Positions 24,701 through 37,200 of a stretch of 64,000 nt of DNA are shown in pieces; position 1 is the first letter of the stretch, and each line of letters starts with the position of its first letter. A program made the translations under genes and the position numbers. Origin of the DNA: Dastarcus helophoroides (Eukaryota; Arthropoda; Insecta; Coleoptera; Bothrideridae); assembly GCA_028583605.1 (NCBI GenBank), contig CM053331.1, forward strand, positions 37,153,783 to 37,217,782, written 5' to 3'. Under the pieces are notes generated by a model. It was given only the letters and a program-made list of their open reading frames with translations. It was not told where the DNA came from and ran no database searches.

Positions 24701-27268
24701 GTTGCTTTTATAAATAATAGGACTCAGAGCGTTGTATTAAAATTCAAATTTCTTCTTAAATACCTATTTTTGCAAATTCATCTTTCTCAGTTTTTCACAG
24801 AAGATTGTTTTTTCCAAAATTTTGACTTATTTCTTATTATTCTGGTATTATTACTTTTTATTTCCAAATTTCAGATTTAGTCTTGAAATTTCAGATTTAA
24901 TTTTGAAATTTCAAGGAAAGTTGAAATTTCACATTTAATTTTGAAATTTGAAGGCTTTCCTTAATCTTGAGCCTTCGTCGAACTATAAACAAATCACTGA
25001 TAATTGGATTATTTCCTAAAATTTCGGTTTTTTTAAAGTTGGATCTTAACGTTGAAATAGCGTTGTATTAAAATTAATTTTTTTTAAATACCTATTTTTG
25101 TAAATTCATCTTTTTCAGTGTTTTACAGAAGATTGTTTTTTCCAACATTTTGACTTATTTCTTAATATTCTGGGATTATTACTTTTTATTTCCAAATTTC
25201 AGATTTAGTCTTGAAATTTCAAATTTTATTTTGAAATTTCAAGGAAAGTCTTGAAATTTCAGATTTAATTTTGAAATTTCAAGACTTTCCTTAATCTTGA
25301 GCCTTCGTCGAACTATAAACAAATCGCTGATAATTGGATTTTTTTCTAAAATTTCGATTTTTTTAAAGTTGGACCTTAACGTTGAAATTGCAACATTTTT
25401 ATTAGAGTTTTTACGAAATAGGGATTTTTTATTATTGAAGTTATTAGAGATATTTTTTAATTTTTGTCGAAATTTCTTTTAAACGTGTTTAACTAAATCT
25501 ATCTTTTTTTAATAAAATTTCTTTTTTTATCAACTTTTAAAGGTTTTTTACACAAAAATTTACTGTCTAACTGAGATATTCTATTATTTTCTTGAATTTC
25601 CGAAAAATTTTAAATACTTTGCATTTGCAAAATCTTGCCTTTTTCTGTGAAATGTTTTTTTTTGTAAATCTTCATGAATTCAGTACTTCAAGAAACTTTT
25701 TACGTTTAACTAATATTTATACTTCAAACCGGAAATGTCTGCTTTCTTCTCAACATTTTTTTTACTTTACTGTAATTTTAATCTTCAAATTTCAACTTCA
25801 ATGTCGAATCTTCTATTATAAATATAAAAGTACGACTTTGTGGTGGAAACTTCGATTTCATTTTTAAGAATCTTCGTGAAGTCTTCCTTCGAGTGGCTTT
25901 GGTTTCGGTCAAGTTTGACTTTGACCTAGAAAATTCGACTGTCTAACTGAAATATTCCATTATTTTCTTGAATTTCCAAAAAAATTTAAATACTTTGCAC
26001 TGTTTTTTGTAAATCTTTAGACTTCGCTATATCAAGAAAGTTTTTACGATTTTTTTCGATTTTTGGTTTTTGGTTCAGTTCCGATTCGAAGCCCTGTTCC
26101 GGTTCGAAGCCCTGTTCATAATTAATAAACTGTATTAGTAATAAATACGACAATAAATATGCAGTAGAACTCTGTTAATCCGATTTTGGGTAGTTCGACT
26201 TTCCGGATAATCTGACCATCTTGGGATTACATAAAATGAATATTTTTAATTTGTAGCTCGTGCTTTTTTTTTCTACATAAACTTTGTAAACGAAAGATGC
26301 TTCTGACTTACACCTTAGTCCCGTCATGGTCGTTTTACTGTACGATGTTTCCATAATATTTGATATGACCGGACCAGGTTTCGCTTTTCAGACGAAATCT
26401 GATCTAAATAGTATCGAAATAGTGTATACCTTTTTAATAGTCTATAATTTTTGCTACTAATCTTTACAATTTTAATCTACTATTCCCAATTTTTTCCTAG
26501 GTTTTTGCCCATGAAGAGGACAAGAACCACCTTAGCGGAGTAACACGTGGGACCAACGGCACAAATGGAACTTCTGCCGAAATTTGCGTCAAAAAACAGT
26601 TGATTAGCGCTCTCAATGAAACTTCCTATACCATCGCCGAATTGGACGTGATCGCAGAAAATTTATTGTACAAATATGTTACCACGAAAGTGAAAGTGAG
26701 CAATAATATTTCGTTCGCTGAAAACTATTTAAAAAAGGCAAAGGACGAAGCTCGACTAAGCGGATACGATGTTTCAAAATGTAACAATGAGAATTCAACT
26801 TTGGAAAACATCTCCGCGAATTTCACGCAAATAACGCAAACCTACATTAATGAAACCATAGATATTATTAATGCCAATTACCAAGCATTTACGAACCATC
26901 GTGATGATTACGTTGCCATTAAAAACTCCCTAATTGGGCAGCTTGCAAACTGCGTGAATTACACCAACGTTGATGACTGTCTAAATCAAGTTTTTCTTTC
27001 CTGTAATGCCACTTTGGGTCTAGTGGAAAAACTAAAGGAAAGGGCCCATGCATACGCTCTGAATAATGGAACTGAATTAGTTGAACAAATAAAAAACAAA
27101 TTGGATACGGATTTTGAAAAAGTTGCAGCAAATATTTCAGACGTTATTACTGCTAGCGAAAAGTGCTATTTTAGCGATAATGGCAATGGCAATAGCACCA
27201 ACCCCTGCGTGCAAATTACTGTCCATATAGGCACAGTAAACATTGAAAAATTCTATGTAAATAACTAG
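15707..27268 (+). CDS. Secreted, heavily N-glycosylated helical protein (two exons)
   Basis: Exons 15707-15751 and 26501-27268 join in phase 0 across GGGTAAGT ... TTTTTTCCTAG to give a 270-residue protein. Residues 1-18 (MQQFLVIFLCYLCLGVFA) are a clear signal peptide; the intron falls inside it. The mature part has about 13 N-X-S/T sequons, seven cysteines (including CVNYTNVDDC and LSCNAT), many amphipathic-helix stretches and no transmembrane segment, so it should be secreted. No enzyme motif is visible. The style recalls small insect secreted families such as TsetseEP/DUF725, but that is a guess that needs a profile search. The 10.7-kb intron is filled by the right arm of the inverted repeat. 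AATAAA lies at 27283-27288. Confidence 0.82.
15995..16200. repeat. GGTTCGAAGCCC-type dispersed module in the spacer
   Basis: Repeats of TTCCGGTTTTTGTTCC-like and AAATTTATATCGGTTCAG-like words in three near-copies of about 57 bp (16020-16200). Same family as the modules inside both arms. Confidence 0.65.
17112..17190 (+). repeat. Family B repeat at inner end of right arm
   Basis: TTTTTTAATCTTTCTTTCGAGGACAAGATT... through CAAGGACCAGTCCGTTC and an A-run. It matches the 3' half of the family B copy at 46349-46546 and mirrors the tail at 15222-15285. Confidence 0.65.
17146..25941. repeat. Right arm of the ~25-kb inverted repeat
   Basis: Reverse complement of 1165-15290 apart from the 5.36-kb unit, which occurs once. 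Homology ends near TTCGACT at about 25941, after which 25940-26000 is a second, short copy of part of the arm end (compare 25560-25620). No gene is supported inside. Confidence 0.88.
18270..18545. repeat. GGTTCGAAGCCC-type module in right arm
   Basis: Reverse-complement partner of 13495-13790, with AGGGTTTCGAACCGTTATT, CGGTTTTCGGTTTT and GGGGCTTCGAAGCC words. The 75-residue open frame over it is a by-product of the repeat. Confidence 0.65.
26162..26225 (+). mobile_element. Possible pogo/Tigger-type transposon end
   Basis: CAGTAGAACTCTGTTAATCC followed by TTCCGGATAATCTGAC resembles the terminal inverted repeats of pogo/Tigger elements (CAGTAGAACC...TTATCCG). The matching second end was not found, so this is at most a remnant. 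Confidence 0.35.
26501..27268 (+). CDS. Exon 2 of the secreted glycoprotein
   Basis: Opens directly after TTTTTTCCTAG at 26500 and stays open for 255 codons to TAG at 27266-27268. GC content and codon use clearly differ from the flanking AT repeats. The minus-strand open frame at 26919-27131 is a shadow. Confidence 0.85.
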   Translation, partial: VFAHEEDKNHLSGVTRGTNGTNGTSAEICVKKQLISALNETSYTIAELDVIAENLLYKYVTTKVKVSNNISFAENYLKKAKDEARLSGYDVSKCNNENSTLENISANFTQITQTYINETIDIINANYQAFTNHRDDYVAIKNSLIGQLANCVNYTNVDDCLNQVFLSCNATLGLVEKLKERAHAYALNNGTELVEQIKNKLDTDFEKVAANISDVITASEKCYFSDNGNGNSTNPCVQITVHIGTVNIEKFYVNN

Positions 27269-27282
27269 CATTTTGCATATCT

Positions 27283-27288
27283 AATAAA
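27283..27288 (+). terminator. Polyadenylation signal of the glycoprotein gene
   Basis: AATAAA 15 bp after the stop codon. Confidence 0.65.
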
Positions 27289-27561
27289 AATATTTTAATC
27301 GAAATGTCTTATTTGTTAAAACTTCTGGAAAAATGTTATGGTTCTTGTGTACATCGAGGGCAGATCCTGTGTGTCAAGGACGGATCCAGAAATTTGTCCT
27401 GGGAAGCATACAAAGGCCAGACAGGGGACGACTGCTCGGGTCCTCGTATGGCTAGTGTAGGCTAGGCCACTTCTTCCAAGTTTGGATCTTCTTTATGATA
27501 TTTTGATTTAAAACTCGAGAAATTTTGACTGTTTCCAAGTAGTTTAAACTTGACAGAAAAA

Positions 27562-27790
27562 TGCAAGAAGCGATGGCCATAGTTTCTCTATGGACCAATA
27601 GGTGGTAGTACTAAAGAGTCACTCGCTTGACGCCTGTGAATGTTTTAGTACTTACTTGTCGGAGCATTTATTACCATTCGAGTTGGATATACCAAACTGA
27701 CGAGATCTAACAAGATCGAAACCGGTATTTGGTTTCCAAACTTCGAATCTAATAAATGTTCAAACCTATTGGTCTGTGCATTATAGAATC
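27562..27790. mobile_element. ~228-bp short retroelement copy 1, with target duplication
   Basis: Flanked by CTTGACAGAAAAA at 27549-27561 and 27791-27803 (13-bp direct repeat). The body (CGATGGCCATAG ... GTGCATTATAG) recurs at 30003-30229 with about 95% identity by eye. No coding capacity. Size and target-site duplication fit a SINE or short non-autonomous element. A diverged fragment lies at about 53676-53725. Confidence 0.75.
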
Positions 27791-27935
27791 CTTGACAGAA
27801 AAAAACAAAAAAATTATTAAATTTTTTCCTTGTAGTTACGATTAAAACACACTGATAAATGAGGCGAAGATTTAATTTAATACATATTTTAGTTATTTAA
27901 TATTAACAAAAACAGTCTTTACTATTATTAGAAAT

Positions 27936-28050
27936 TGAAATAGAGAACTTGTTCCCTGAAACCAAGAAAGATTAAAAAACACAACAAACGTTGCTCTAAC
28001 GCGTTTCGACAGCCAAGCTGTCATCTTTAGAGATGTACTGTATAAACTAA
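27936..28050 (+). repeat. Family B repeat, 5' part
   Basis: TTGAAATAGAGAACTTGTTCCCTGAAACCAAGAAAG ... ACACAACAAACG, then GCTCTAACGCGTTTCGACAG. Matches the copies at 44275 and 46349. The segment 27985-28040 is, on the minus strand, a degraded hammerhead-like core (TAAAGA replaces TGAAGA). Confidence 0.65.
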
Positions 28051-28084
28051 ATATTGCATAAAATAAATTACTTAATATTTTTTA

Positions 28085-28243
28085 TTAATCTTCATTAAAT
28101 TGATTTAAAATTTTTAGTAATGTCTTAAATACTAAATAATTTGATTCTGTCGCGAACTGATAATCCAGATGATTGTAGATCTCACTTGGTACCCGATATT
28201 TTAGTACCACGTTGGGTAAAGCTTGATTTAAACGTTCCACATC
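28085..28243 (-). CDS. Lipase exon 7 (C-terminal, catalytic His)
   Basis: Begins after TTTCTACTTCAG with DVERLNQALPNVV and ends ...NQFNED and TAA. Contains NHLDYQFA, the usual position of the catalytic histidine. Confidence 0.9.
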   Translation of the reverse strand, partial: DVERLNQALPNVVLKYRVPSEIYNHLDYQFATESNYLVFKTLLKILNQFNED

Positions 28244-31200
28244 CTGAAGTAGAAAAAACATTTCTAAAAAAATTGTCATAATTTCATATTAAAAAATAAA
28301 ACAAAATACTTTATGAGAAATGAATTTTCACACAGCTGTCGTTATCATCCAATTTCCTTTCTTTCAAAATTAATACGAAAATATTTTAAATACAATTGAT
28401 AGAAACTGGTTTACGAAATTCTGATCTATCGATCGATTTTTTTTTTAGTTTTTATTCAACTCGATTTTTTCCATCTGAAGCATCACTTGTTCGAGCTTGA
28501 TATGATATTGGTTGATTATGAAATTGATTAGCAATAAGCGCACCTCACCCCAAATCCTGATTATGAAGAAATGGGGTAATTATTTATGATAATCTTGGTT
28601 CCTGCTCTAAATAAATATTTCTAAATAGAATACAAACAATCGAGAATACGAGTGATGTAAGAAATTTCTGAAAACTTACAATCGGAGATCCAATGATGTC
28701 GTTATCAGCATAAAATATTGCAACTGGCGCCACCACGTTTGAAAGCTCGTAGTCCGGAGGTGTAGCTCTACCGTAAATTCTCAAATTTCTGAAGACACCA
28801 TAATCATATTGTCTGAAACTTCCTTAAAAAAAATTGAAAATTTCGTATTTTGGTTAAATTGATTGTGATTACCAGAAGCGACCAATTGACCATAATGACC
28901 AAGTTGCCTGTAAGCTATTGGATGCACGCTATTTTCAAATATAATTTTAGTCAGCTCCTAAAAATTGAAGAGACTGCAGATTTTGGAAAAGTTCGACACG
29001 TGTACCAAAATTATTTAAAATTAAATTGAATTGAAACTATAACTAAGGAACGCTTGGGAATTTATGGCAGAAAAACTTAAAATTTAAGGAATTTAAAATT
29101 ATACTGTAACAAATTACGGCGCATTTTTTTGGTTACAATGTATCAATGGTATCTTCTAAAGAATGCAATTTAAAAGGAACCGAATTGGTTTTTTTTTTGT
29201 AAGAAATGCCTGAAGAAATACAGGATATACTTCTTCCGGGATTAGACCGTATCAAAGAACTACTAAAAGGGTTCGACGTTTCGCCCACCATCGTAGGGGG
29301 CTTCGTTAGGAACAAACAAAAGAAACAATTAATTTTTGCATATTCCCTTTTATAAAGAAAAGAAACAATAAATAAAAAGGGAAATAAAGAAAAAAATAAA
29401 GAAAAGAAACAATAAATAAAAAGGGAAATAAAAGGGAATATGCAAAAATTAATTGTTTCTTTTCTTTGTTCCTGAAGAAGCCCCCTACGGTGTTGGGCCA
29501 AACGTCGAACACTTTTAGTAGTTCTTTGACACGGTCCAATCCCTGAAGAAGTATATCCTGTACTGACTCTGGCCGTGGAAGCCTTCGTCATCATGCCTTA
29601 AGTAAGAAACATTCAATGAACTACATTTCTTAAACATTGCTTTTTCCCAGTTTACGTCTATCTAAATGGGTAATGAAATAAATTAAATGCGTTAACAAAC
29701 CGCTGTAATCATTTTTGTTTTACCTTATTATTGACGTTAAAACAGTATCCACATCCTCTTTTTAGTAAAGCATCGCATACTAACTTAATAGGCGAAGTGT
29801 CTTTACATAAATATCTGAATATTTCCGTGATGTGGGGAAGTTGCTGCCACAGGGAAAATTTGTCAACTATAAACTGTAAACAATTAGATTATCAGGTTAA
29901 AAAAAAGCATACCCCCGCATAAAGTTCACTTTAAAAATGCGTGATCGGCAGTGGGGTTTGAACCCGCGACCTACCAGAGAAATACGTAACCTTAACCAAC
30001 TAATGTCGTATGTTGGCGATGGCCATAGTTTCTCTATGGACCAATAGGTGATAGTACTAAGAGTCACTCGCTTGACGCCTGTGAATGTTTTAGTACCTGT
30101 CGAAACATTTGTTAGCATTCGAGTTGAATATACCAAACTGACGAGATCTAACAAGATCGAAACCGGTATTTGGTTTCCAAACTTCGAATCTAATAAATGT
30201 TCAAACCTATTGCTCTGTGCATTATAGTATTAACCAACTAAGTTATAGTGTCTTTTAAAAGGAGGACTCCTAACTCATCTCAAACATGTAAATACGTCAA
30301 TTACTGTCACGAAACATTTTTGACGAAAACTCACCTCAACAATACCTGTGACTTTACTGAAAGCTTGAAAAAACGGCGATAAAACGTGGTCCATAAAAAC
30401 TACTGGTGCTAGATGGGCTGCAATATTTATTTTTTTATTGTATTCCGGTCGTTCCGACATTAATACGAAAAAACTAGTTGTTCCTTGCGAGTGGCCAATG
30501 TAAGAAAGTGTTTCGCGGCCAGTTTCCTCAAGAATGTAATCAATCATGGCCGGTAAATCGTATATTCCGATTTGATGCCAACTGAAAAAGTAGTTTAACT
30601 CTTATCTGTGCTAAACATTACTTAAACTAATTAAAAAAAGTAATTTGAAGTTTTTTCGGACCCAAAAGCTACTGATTCCTTTGAAAATAAAACTTCATCA
30701 AGATCCGTTTCAATAGAATCAAAATCGGTTGAAATAAATCAAAATCCTTCTCGGTAGAATAAGATACGTTTGAGTTAAATCAAGATCCATTCCAATAGCA
30801 TCAAAATCTGTTTCAATAGAATCGAGCTACGTTTCGGTAGAATCGAGTTCGTTTCAGTAGAATCAAGTTCGTTTCAGTGCAATCGAAATTCTTCTTAATA
30901 GAATCAAGATCCGTTTCGGTGGAAACGAGTTTCTTTTCAGTAGAATCGAGATCCATTTCAGTAGAATCGAGATCCATTTCAGTAGAACCGAAATCTGTTT
31001 TAATAGAATAGAGATCCATTTTATTGGAATCGAGATCCGTTTCAATAAAATCAAAATCGTTTAAAATAAATCAAAATCCTTCTCAGTAAAATAGAGATAC
31101 GTTTGACTTAAACCGAGATCCATTTCAATAGAATCGAGCTACGTTTCGGTAGAATCGTGTTCGTTTCAGTAGAATCCAAATTCTTTTTAATAAAATCAAG

Positions 31201-34200
31201 ATCCGTTTCGGTGGAAGTGAGTTTCGTTTCAGTAGAATCGAGATCTATTTCAGTAGAATCGAAATCTGTTTCATTAGAATCGAGATCCATTTTATTGGAA
31301 TGGAGATCCATTTTATTGGAATGGAAATCCATTTTATTGGAATTGAGATCCATTTTATTGGAATCGAGATCCGTTTCAGTAAAATCAAAATCGTTTGAAA
31401 TAAATCAAACCCTTCTCAGTAGAATAGAGATACGTTTGACTTAAATCGAGATCGATTCCAATAGCATCAAAATCTGTTTCAATAGAATCGAGCCACGTTT
31501 CGGTAGAATCCAGTTCGTTTCAGTAGAATCAAATTCGTTTCAGTAGAATCGAAATTCTTTTTAATAGAATCAAGATCCGTTTCGGTGGAAACCAGTTTCT
31601 TTTTAGTAGAATCGAGATCCATTTCAGTAGAATCGAGATCCATTTCAGTAGAATCGAAATCTGTTTCAATAGAATCAAGATCCATTTTATTGGAATCGAG
31701 ATCCGTTTTAATAAAATCGAAATCGTTTAAAATAACTTAAAATCCTTCTCAGTAAAATAGAGATATGTTTGACTTAAATCAAGATTCATTCCAGTAGCAT
31801 CAAAATCTGTTTCAATAGAATCGAGCTACGTTTCGGTAGAATCCAGTTCGTTTCAGTAGAATCATATTCGGTTCAGTAGAATCGAAATTCTTTTTAATAG
31901 AATCAAGATCCGTTTCGGTGGAAACCAGTTTCTTTTTAGTAGAATCGAGATCCACTTCAGTAGAATCGAAATCTGTTTCAATAGAATCGAGATCCATTTT
32001 ATTGGAATCGAGATCCGTTTTAATAAAATCGAAATCGTTTAAAATAAATTAAAATCCTTCTCAGTAGAATAGAGATACGTTTGACTTAAATCAAGATTCA
32101 TTCCAGTAGCATCAAAATCTGTTTTAATAGAATCGAGCTACGTTTCGGTAGAGTCGAGTTCGTTTCAGTAGAATCAAAAATCTTTTTAATAGAATCAAGA
32201 TCCGTTTCGGTGGAAACGAGTTTCGTTTCAGTAGAATCGAGATCCATTTCAGTAAAATCAAATCTGTTTCAATAGAATCGAGATCCATTTTATTGGAAAT
32301 CCGTTTCAATAGAATCAAAATCGTTTGAAATAAATCAAAACCCTTCTCAGTAGAATACAGATACGTTTGACTTCAATCGAGATCCATTCCAATACGTTTA
32401 AATTAAATCGATATTCATTCCAACAGCATCAAAATGTATTTCAATAGAATGAGCTCCGTTTCGGTAGAATCAAGTTCGTTTCAGTAGAATCGAAATTCTT
32501 TTTAATAGAATCGAGATCCGTTTCGTTGAAAACGAGTTTCTTTTCAGTAAAACTAAGATTCATTTCAGTAGAATCAAACTCTGTTTCAATAGAATCGAGA
32601 TCATTGAAATCGAGATCCATTTCATTGGAATCCAGATTCGTTTCAGTAGAATCAAAATCCATTTTAGCAGAATCAAGATGAATTAAATCAAAGTCCTTCC
32701 CAGTAGAATTGAGATCCGTTTGAGTTAAATCGAGATCTGTTTCAATAGAATGAAAATATGTTTCAATAGAATCAAGATCTGTTTCAGTAGAATCGAATTT
32801 GTTTTAGTAAAATCGAGATCCTTTTCAATGGAATCAAGATCCGGTTCGGTTTAAACGAGTTCGTTTTCCAGTAGAGTCGAGATACATTTCAGTACAATCG
32901 AGATATGTTTCAGTAAAATCGAGATATGTTTCAGTAGAATCGAGATTCGTTTCATTTGAGTTTCGTTTCAGTAGAATCAAGACCCTTTTCAATAGAATCG
33001 AGATCCGCTTCGGTAGAAACGAGTTTCGTTTCAGTAGAATCGAAATGAATTAAACCAAAATCCTTCTCATTAATATCGAGATCCGCTTCGGTAGAAACGA
33101 GTTTCGTTTCAGTAGAATCAGGATCTATTTCAGTAGAATCGAGGTGAATTAAATCAAAATCCTTATCAGTAGAATCAAGACCGTTTGAGTTAAATCGAGA
33201 TCTGTTTCAATAGAATCAAAATCTGTTTCAATAGAATCAAGATCCGTTTCAGTAGAACCGAGTTTATTTCAGTAAAATCGAGATCCTTTTCAGTATAATC
33301 AAGTTCCGGTTCGGTAAAAATGAGTTTCTTTTTCAGTAGAGTCAAAATCCATTTCAGTAGAATCGCGATATGTTGCCGAAGAATCGAGATATGTTTCAGT
33401 AGAATCGAGATCCGTTTCATTTGAGATTCGTTTTAGTGCAATCAAGATCCTTTTCAATAGAATCGAGATCCGCTTTGGTAAAAATGAGTTTCGTTTCAGT
33501 AGAATCGAGATCCATTTTCCAAATCGAGATGAATTAAATCAAAATCCTTTCCAGTAGAATCGAGATCCGTTTGAGTTAAATCAAGATCCGTTTCAGTAGA
33601 ACCGAGTTCGTTTCAGTAAAATCGAGATCCTTTTCAATGGAATCAAGACCTGGTTCGGTAAAAACGAGTTTCTTATCCAGTAGAGCCGAGATCCATTTCA
33701 GTAGAGTCGAGATATGTTTCAGTAGAATCGAGATATGTTTCAGTGGAATCGAGATTTGTTTCATTTGAGATTCGCTTCACTAGAATCAAAATCTTTTTCA
33801 AGAGAATCAAGATTTGCTTCGGTTGAAACGAATTTCGTTTCGGTAGAATCAAGATTCATTTCAGTAGAATCGGGATCCGTTTCAAAATAAACGAGATCCC
33901 TTTCGACAGATTCTAAATACGTTTCAATTAGAACCCAGATCCGTTTTGGTAGAATCAAGATCCGTTTCATTGGAATCGAGATGCCTTTTAGTAGAATTAA
34001 GATCCTTTTTAATAGAATCGAGACTGCTTCAGTAGAATCGAGATATGTTTCAGTTGAATCAAGATCCGTTTCATTTAAGATTCGTTTCAGTAGAATCAAG
34101 ATCCTTTTCAATAAAATCGAGATCCGCTTTGGTAGAAACGAGTTTCATTTCAGTAGGATCGGGATCTATTTCAGCAGAATCGAGATGTATTAAATCAAAA

Positions 34201-37200
34201 TTCTTCTTAGTAGAATCGAGATCCGTTTGAGTAAAATCGAGATATGTTTCAATAGAATCAAAATCTGTTTCAATAGAATAAAGATCCGTTTCAGTAGAAC
34301 CGAGTTCGTTTCATTAAAATCAAGATCCTTTTCAATGGAATCAAGATCCGGTTTGGTAAAAACGAGTTTCCTTTCTAGTAGAGCCGAGATCGATTTCAGT
34401 AGAAGCGAGATATGTTTCAGTGGAATTGAGATATGTTTCAATATAATCAAGATCCGTTTCATTTGAGATTCGCTTCAGTAGAATCAAAATCTTTTTCAAT
34501 AGAATCAAGATTCGCTTTGGTTGAAACGAGTTTCGTTTCGGTAGAAACAAGATTCATTTCAGTAGAATCGGGATCCATTTCAAAATAAAGGAGATTTCTT
34601 TCAATAGTTTGACTTAAATCAAGATTCATTCCAATAGCATCAAAATCTGTTTCAATAGAATCGAGCTACGTTTCGGTAGAATCGAGTTCGTTTCAGTAGA
34701 ATCGCAATTCTTTTTAATAGAATCAAGATCCGTTTCGGTGGAAACGAGTTTCGTTTCAGTAGAATCGAGATCCATTTCAGTAGAATCGAGATCCATTTCA
34801 GTAGAATCGAAATCTGTTTCAATAAATTCGAGATACATTTTATTGGAATGGAGATCCATTTTATTGGAATTGAGATCCATTTCATTGGAATCGAGATACC
34901 TTTCAGTAGAATCAATATCCTTTTTAATAGAATCGAGATCCGTTTCAGTAGAATCGAGTTCGTTTCGGTAGAATTAATATCCTGTTCATTGAAATCAAGA
35001 TTCCTTTCAATAGAATTAGGATTATTTTCGATAGAATCGAGATCTGCTTTGATAAAAACGAGTTTCATTTTAGTGGAATCGAGATCCATTATAAGAATCG
35101 AGATGAATTAAATCAAAATCCTTCTCAGTAGAATCGAGATCCGTTTGAGGTAAATCGAGATCTGTTTCAATAGAATCAAGATCCATTTCAGTAAAACCGA
35201 GTTCGTTTCAGTAAAATCAAAATCCTTTTCAATGCAATCAAGATCCGGTTCGGTAAAAATGAGTTTCTTTTCCAGTAGAGCCTAGATCCATTTCAGTAGA
35301 ATCGAGATATGCTTCAGTAGAATCATGATATGTTTCAGTGGAATCGAGATCCGTTTCATTTGAGATTCACTTCAGTAGAATCAAAATCTATTTCAATAGA
35401 ATCGAGATTCGCTTCGGTAGAAACGAGTTTTGTTTCAGTAGAATCGAGGTAAATTAAATCAAAATCCTTCTCATTAATATCGAGATCCGCTTCGGTAGAA
35501 ACGAGTTTTGTTTCAGGAGAATCAGGATCCATGTCAACAGAATTGAGGTGAATTCAATCAAAATCCTTCTCAATAGAATCGAGATCCGTTTGAGTTAAAT
35601 CGAGATCTGTTTCAATAGAATAAAATCTGTTTCAATAGAATAAAATCTGTTTCAATAGGATCAAGATCCGTTTCAGAGAACCGAGTTCGTTTCAGTAAAA
35701 TCGAGATCCTTTTCAATGAAATCAAGATCCGATTCGGTAAAAACGAGTTTCTTTTCCAATAGAGCCGAGATCCATTTCAGTAGAATCGAGATATGTTTCT
35801 GTAGAATCGAGATATGTTTCAGTAGAATCGAGATCCGTTTCATTTGAGATTTGCTTTAGTAGAATCAATATCTTTTTCAATAGAATCAAGATTTTCTTCA
35901 GTTGAAACGAAATTTGCTTTGGCAGAATCGAAATTCATTTCAGTAGAATCAAAATCTTTTTCAATAGAATCAAGATTCGCTTTGGTTGAAACGCGTTTCG
36001 TTTCGGTAGAACCAAGATTCATTTCAATCAGAATCCAGCTACGTTTTAGTAGAATCAAAACTCATTTCATTGGAATCAAGATGCCTTTTAGTAGAATGAA
36101 GATCCTTTGTAATAGAATCAAAATCCGCTTCGGTAGAAAAGAGTTCCATTTCATTGGAATTGAGATCCATTTAATAGAATTGAGATCTGTTTCACTATAA
36201 TCGTGAACCATTTCAGTGGAATGAGATTTGTTTCAGTAGAATCAATGTATCTTTCAATAGACTCGAGATTTGTTTCAATTAGATCCAAATTCGTTTCAAT
36301 TAGAATCCAGATTCGTTTCAGTAGGATCAAGAACCGTTCGAGTTAAATCCAGATCCGTTTCAATAGAATCGGGTTCTTCGGTAGAAACGAGTTTCGTTTT
36401 ATTGAAATCGAGATCCATTTCATGGAATTGGGATCTGTTACAATACAATCAAGATAAATTTCAGTAAAATGAGATTCGTTTCAGTACAATGAGATTCGTT
36501 TCAGTACAATGAGATTCGTTTTAGTAGAATTTAGATGTCTTTCAATAGATTCGAGATTCACTTCGATAAGGATCCGGATTCGTTTTAGTAGAATCAAGAT
36601 CCGTTCGAGTTAGGTCGAGATCTGTTTCAATAGAATCGAGATCTGTTTCAATAGGATCAAGGTCCGTTTCAATAGAATCTAAATCTGTTACATTGGAAAC
36701 GAGTTTCGTTTCATTGGAATCGAGATACCTTTCAGTAGAATCAATATCCTTTTCAAGAGAATCGAGTTTCGTTTTATTGCAATTGAGATCCATCTAACGG
36801 AATTGAGATCTGTTTCAATATAATCGAGATATATTTCCGTAGAATGAGATTCGTTTCAGTAGAATGAGATTCGTTTAATTAGAATGAGATTCGTTTCAAT
36901 AGAATCAAGATCTCTTTGAATAGAATCGAGATCCGTTTCAATAAAATCCAAATCCGTTTCCGTAGAATCAAGATCCGTTTGAGTCAAATGGAGATCCGTT
37001 TTAATAGATTCCAGGTCTGTTACAATAGATTCGTGGTCTGTTTCAATAGAATCGAATTTGTTTTCAATAGAGTCGAAGTTGATTGACAATTGATATACTT
37101 TTCAACAGAATCGAGATCCGTTTCAATAGAATTCAAACTCCTTTCATTAGATTCAAGACTCTTTTCAATAGAATGAACAGAAACGAGTTTCGTTTCAATA

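Larger units (their letters stand above)
15752..26500 (+). other. Intron 1 of the secreted glycoprotein gene
   Basis: GT-AG intron of 10.7 kb. It contains a short unique part, GGTTCGAAGCCC modules (15995-16200), the entire right arm of the inverted repeat and, near its 3' end, a fragment resembling a pogo/Tigger end. Confidence 0.75.

Noticed and set aside
29130..29600. Frames resembling a protein with [20 protein letters not shown]
   Set aside because: They are translations of the family A repeat, seen also at 50140-50320.
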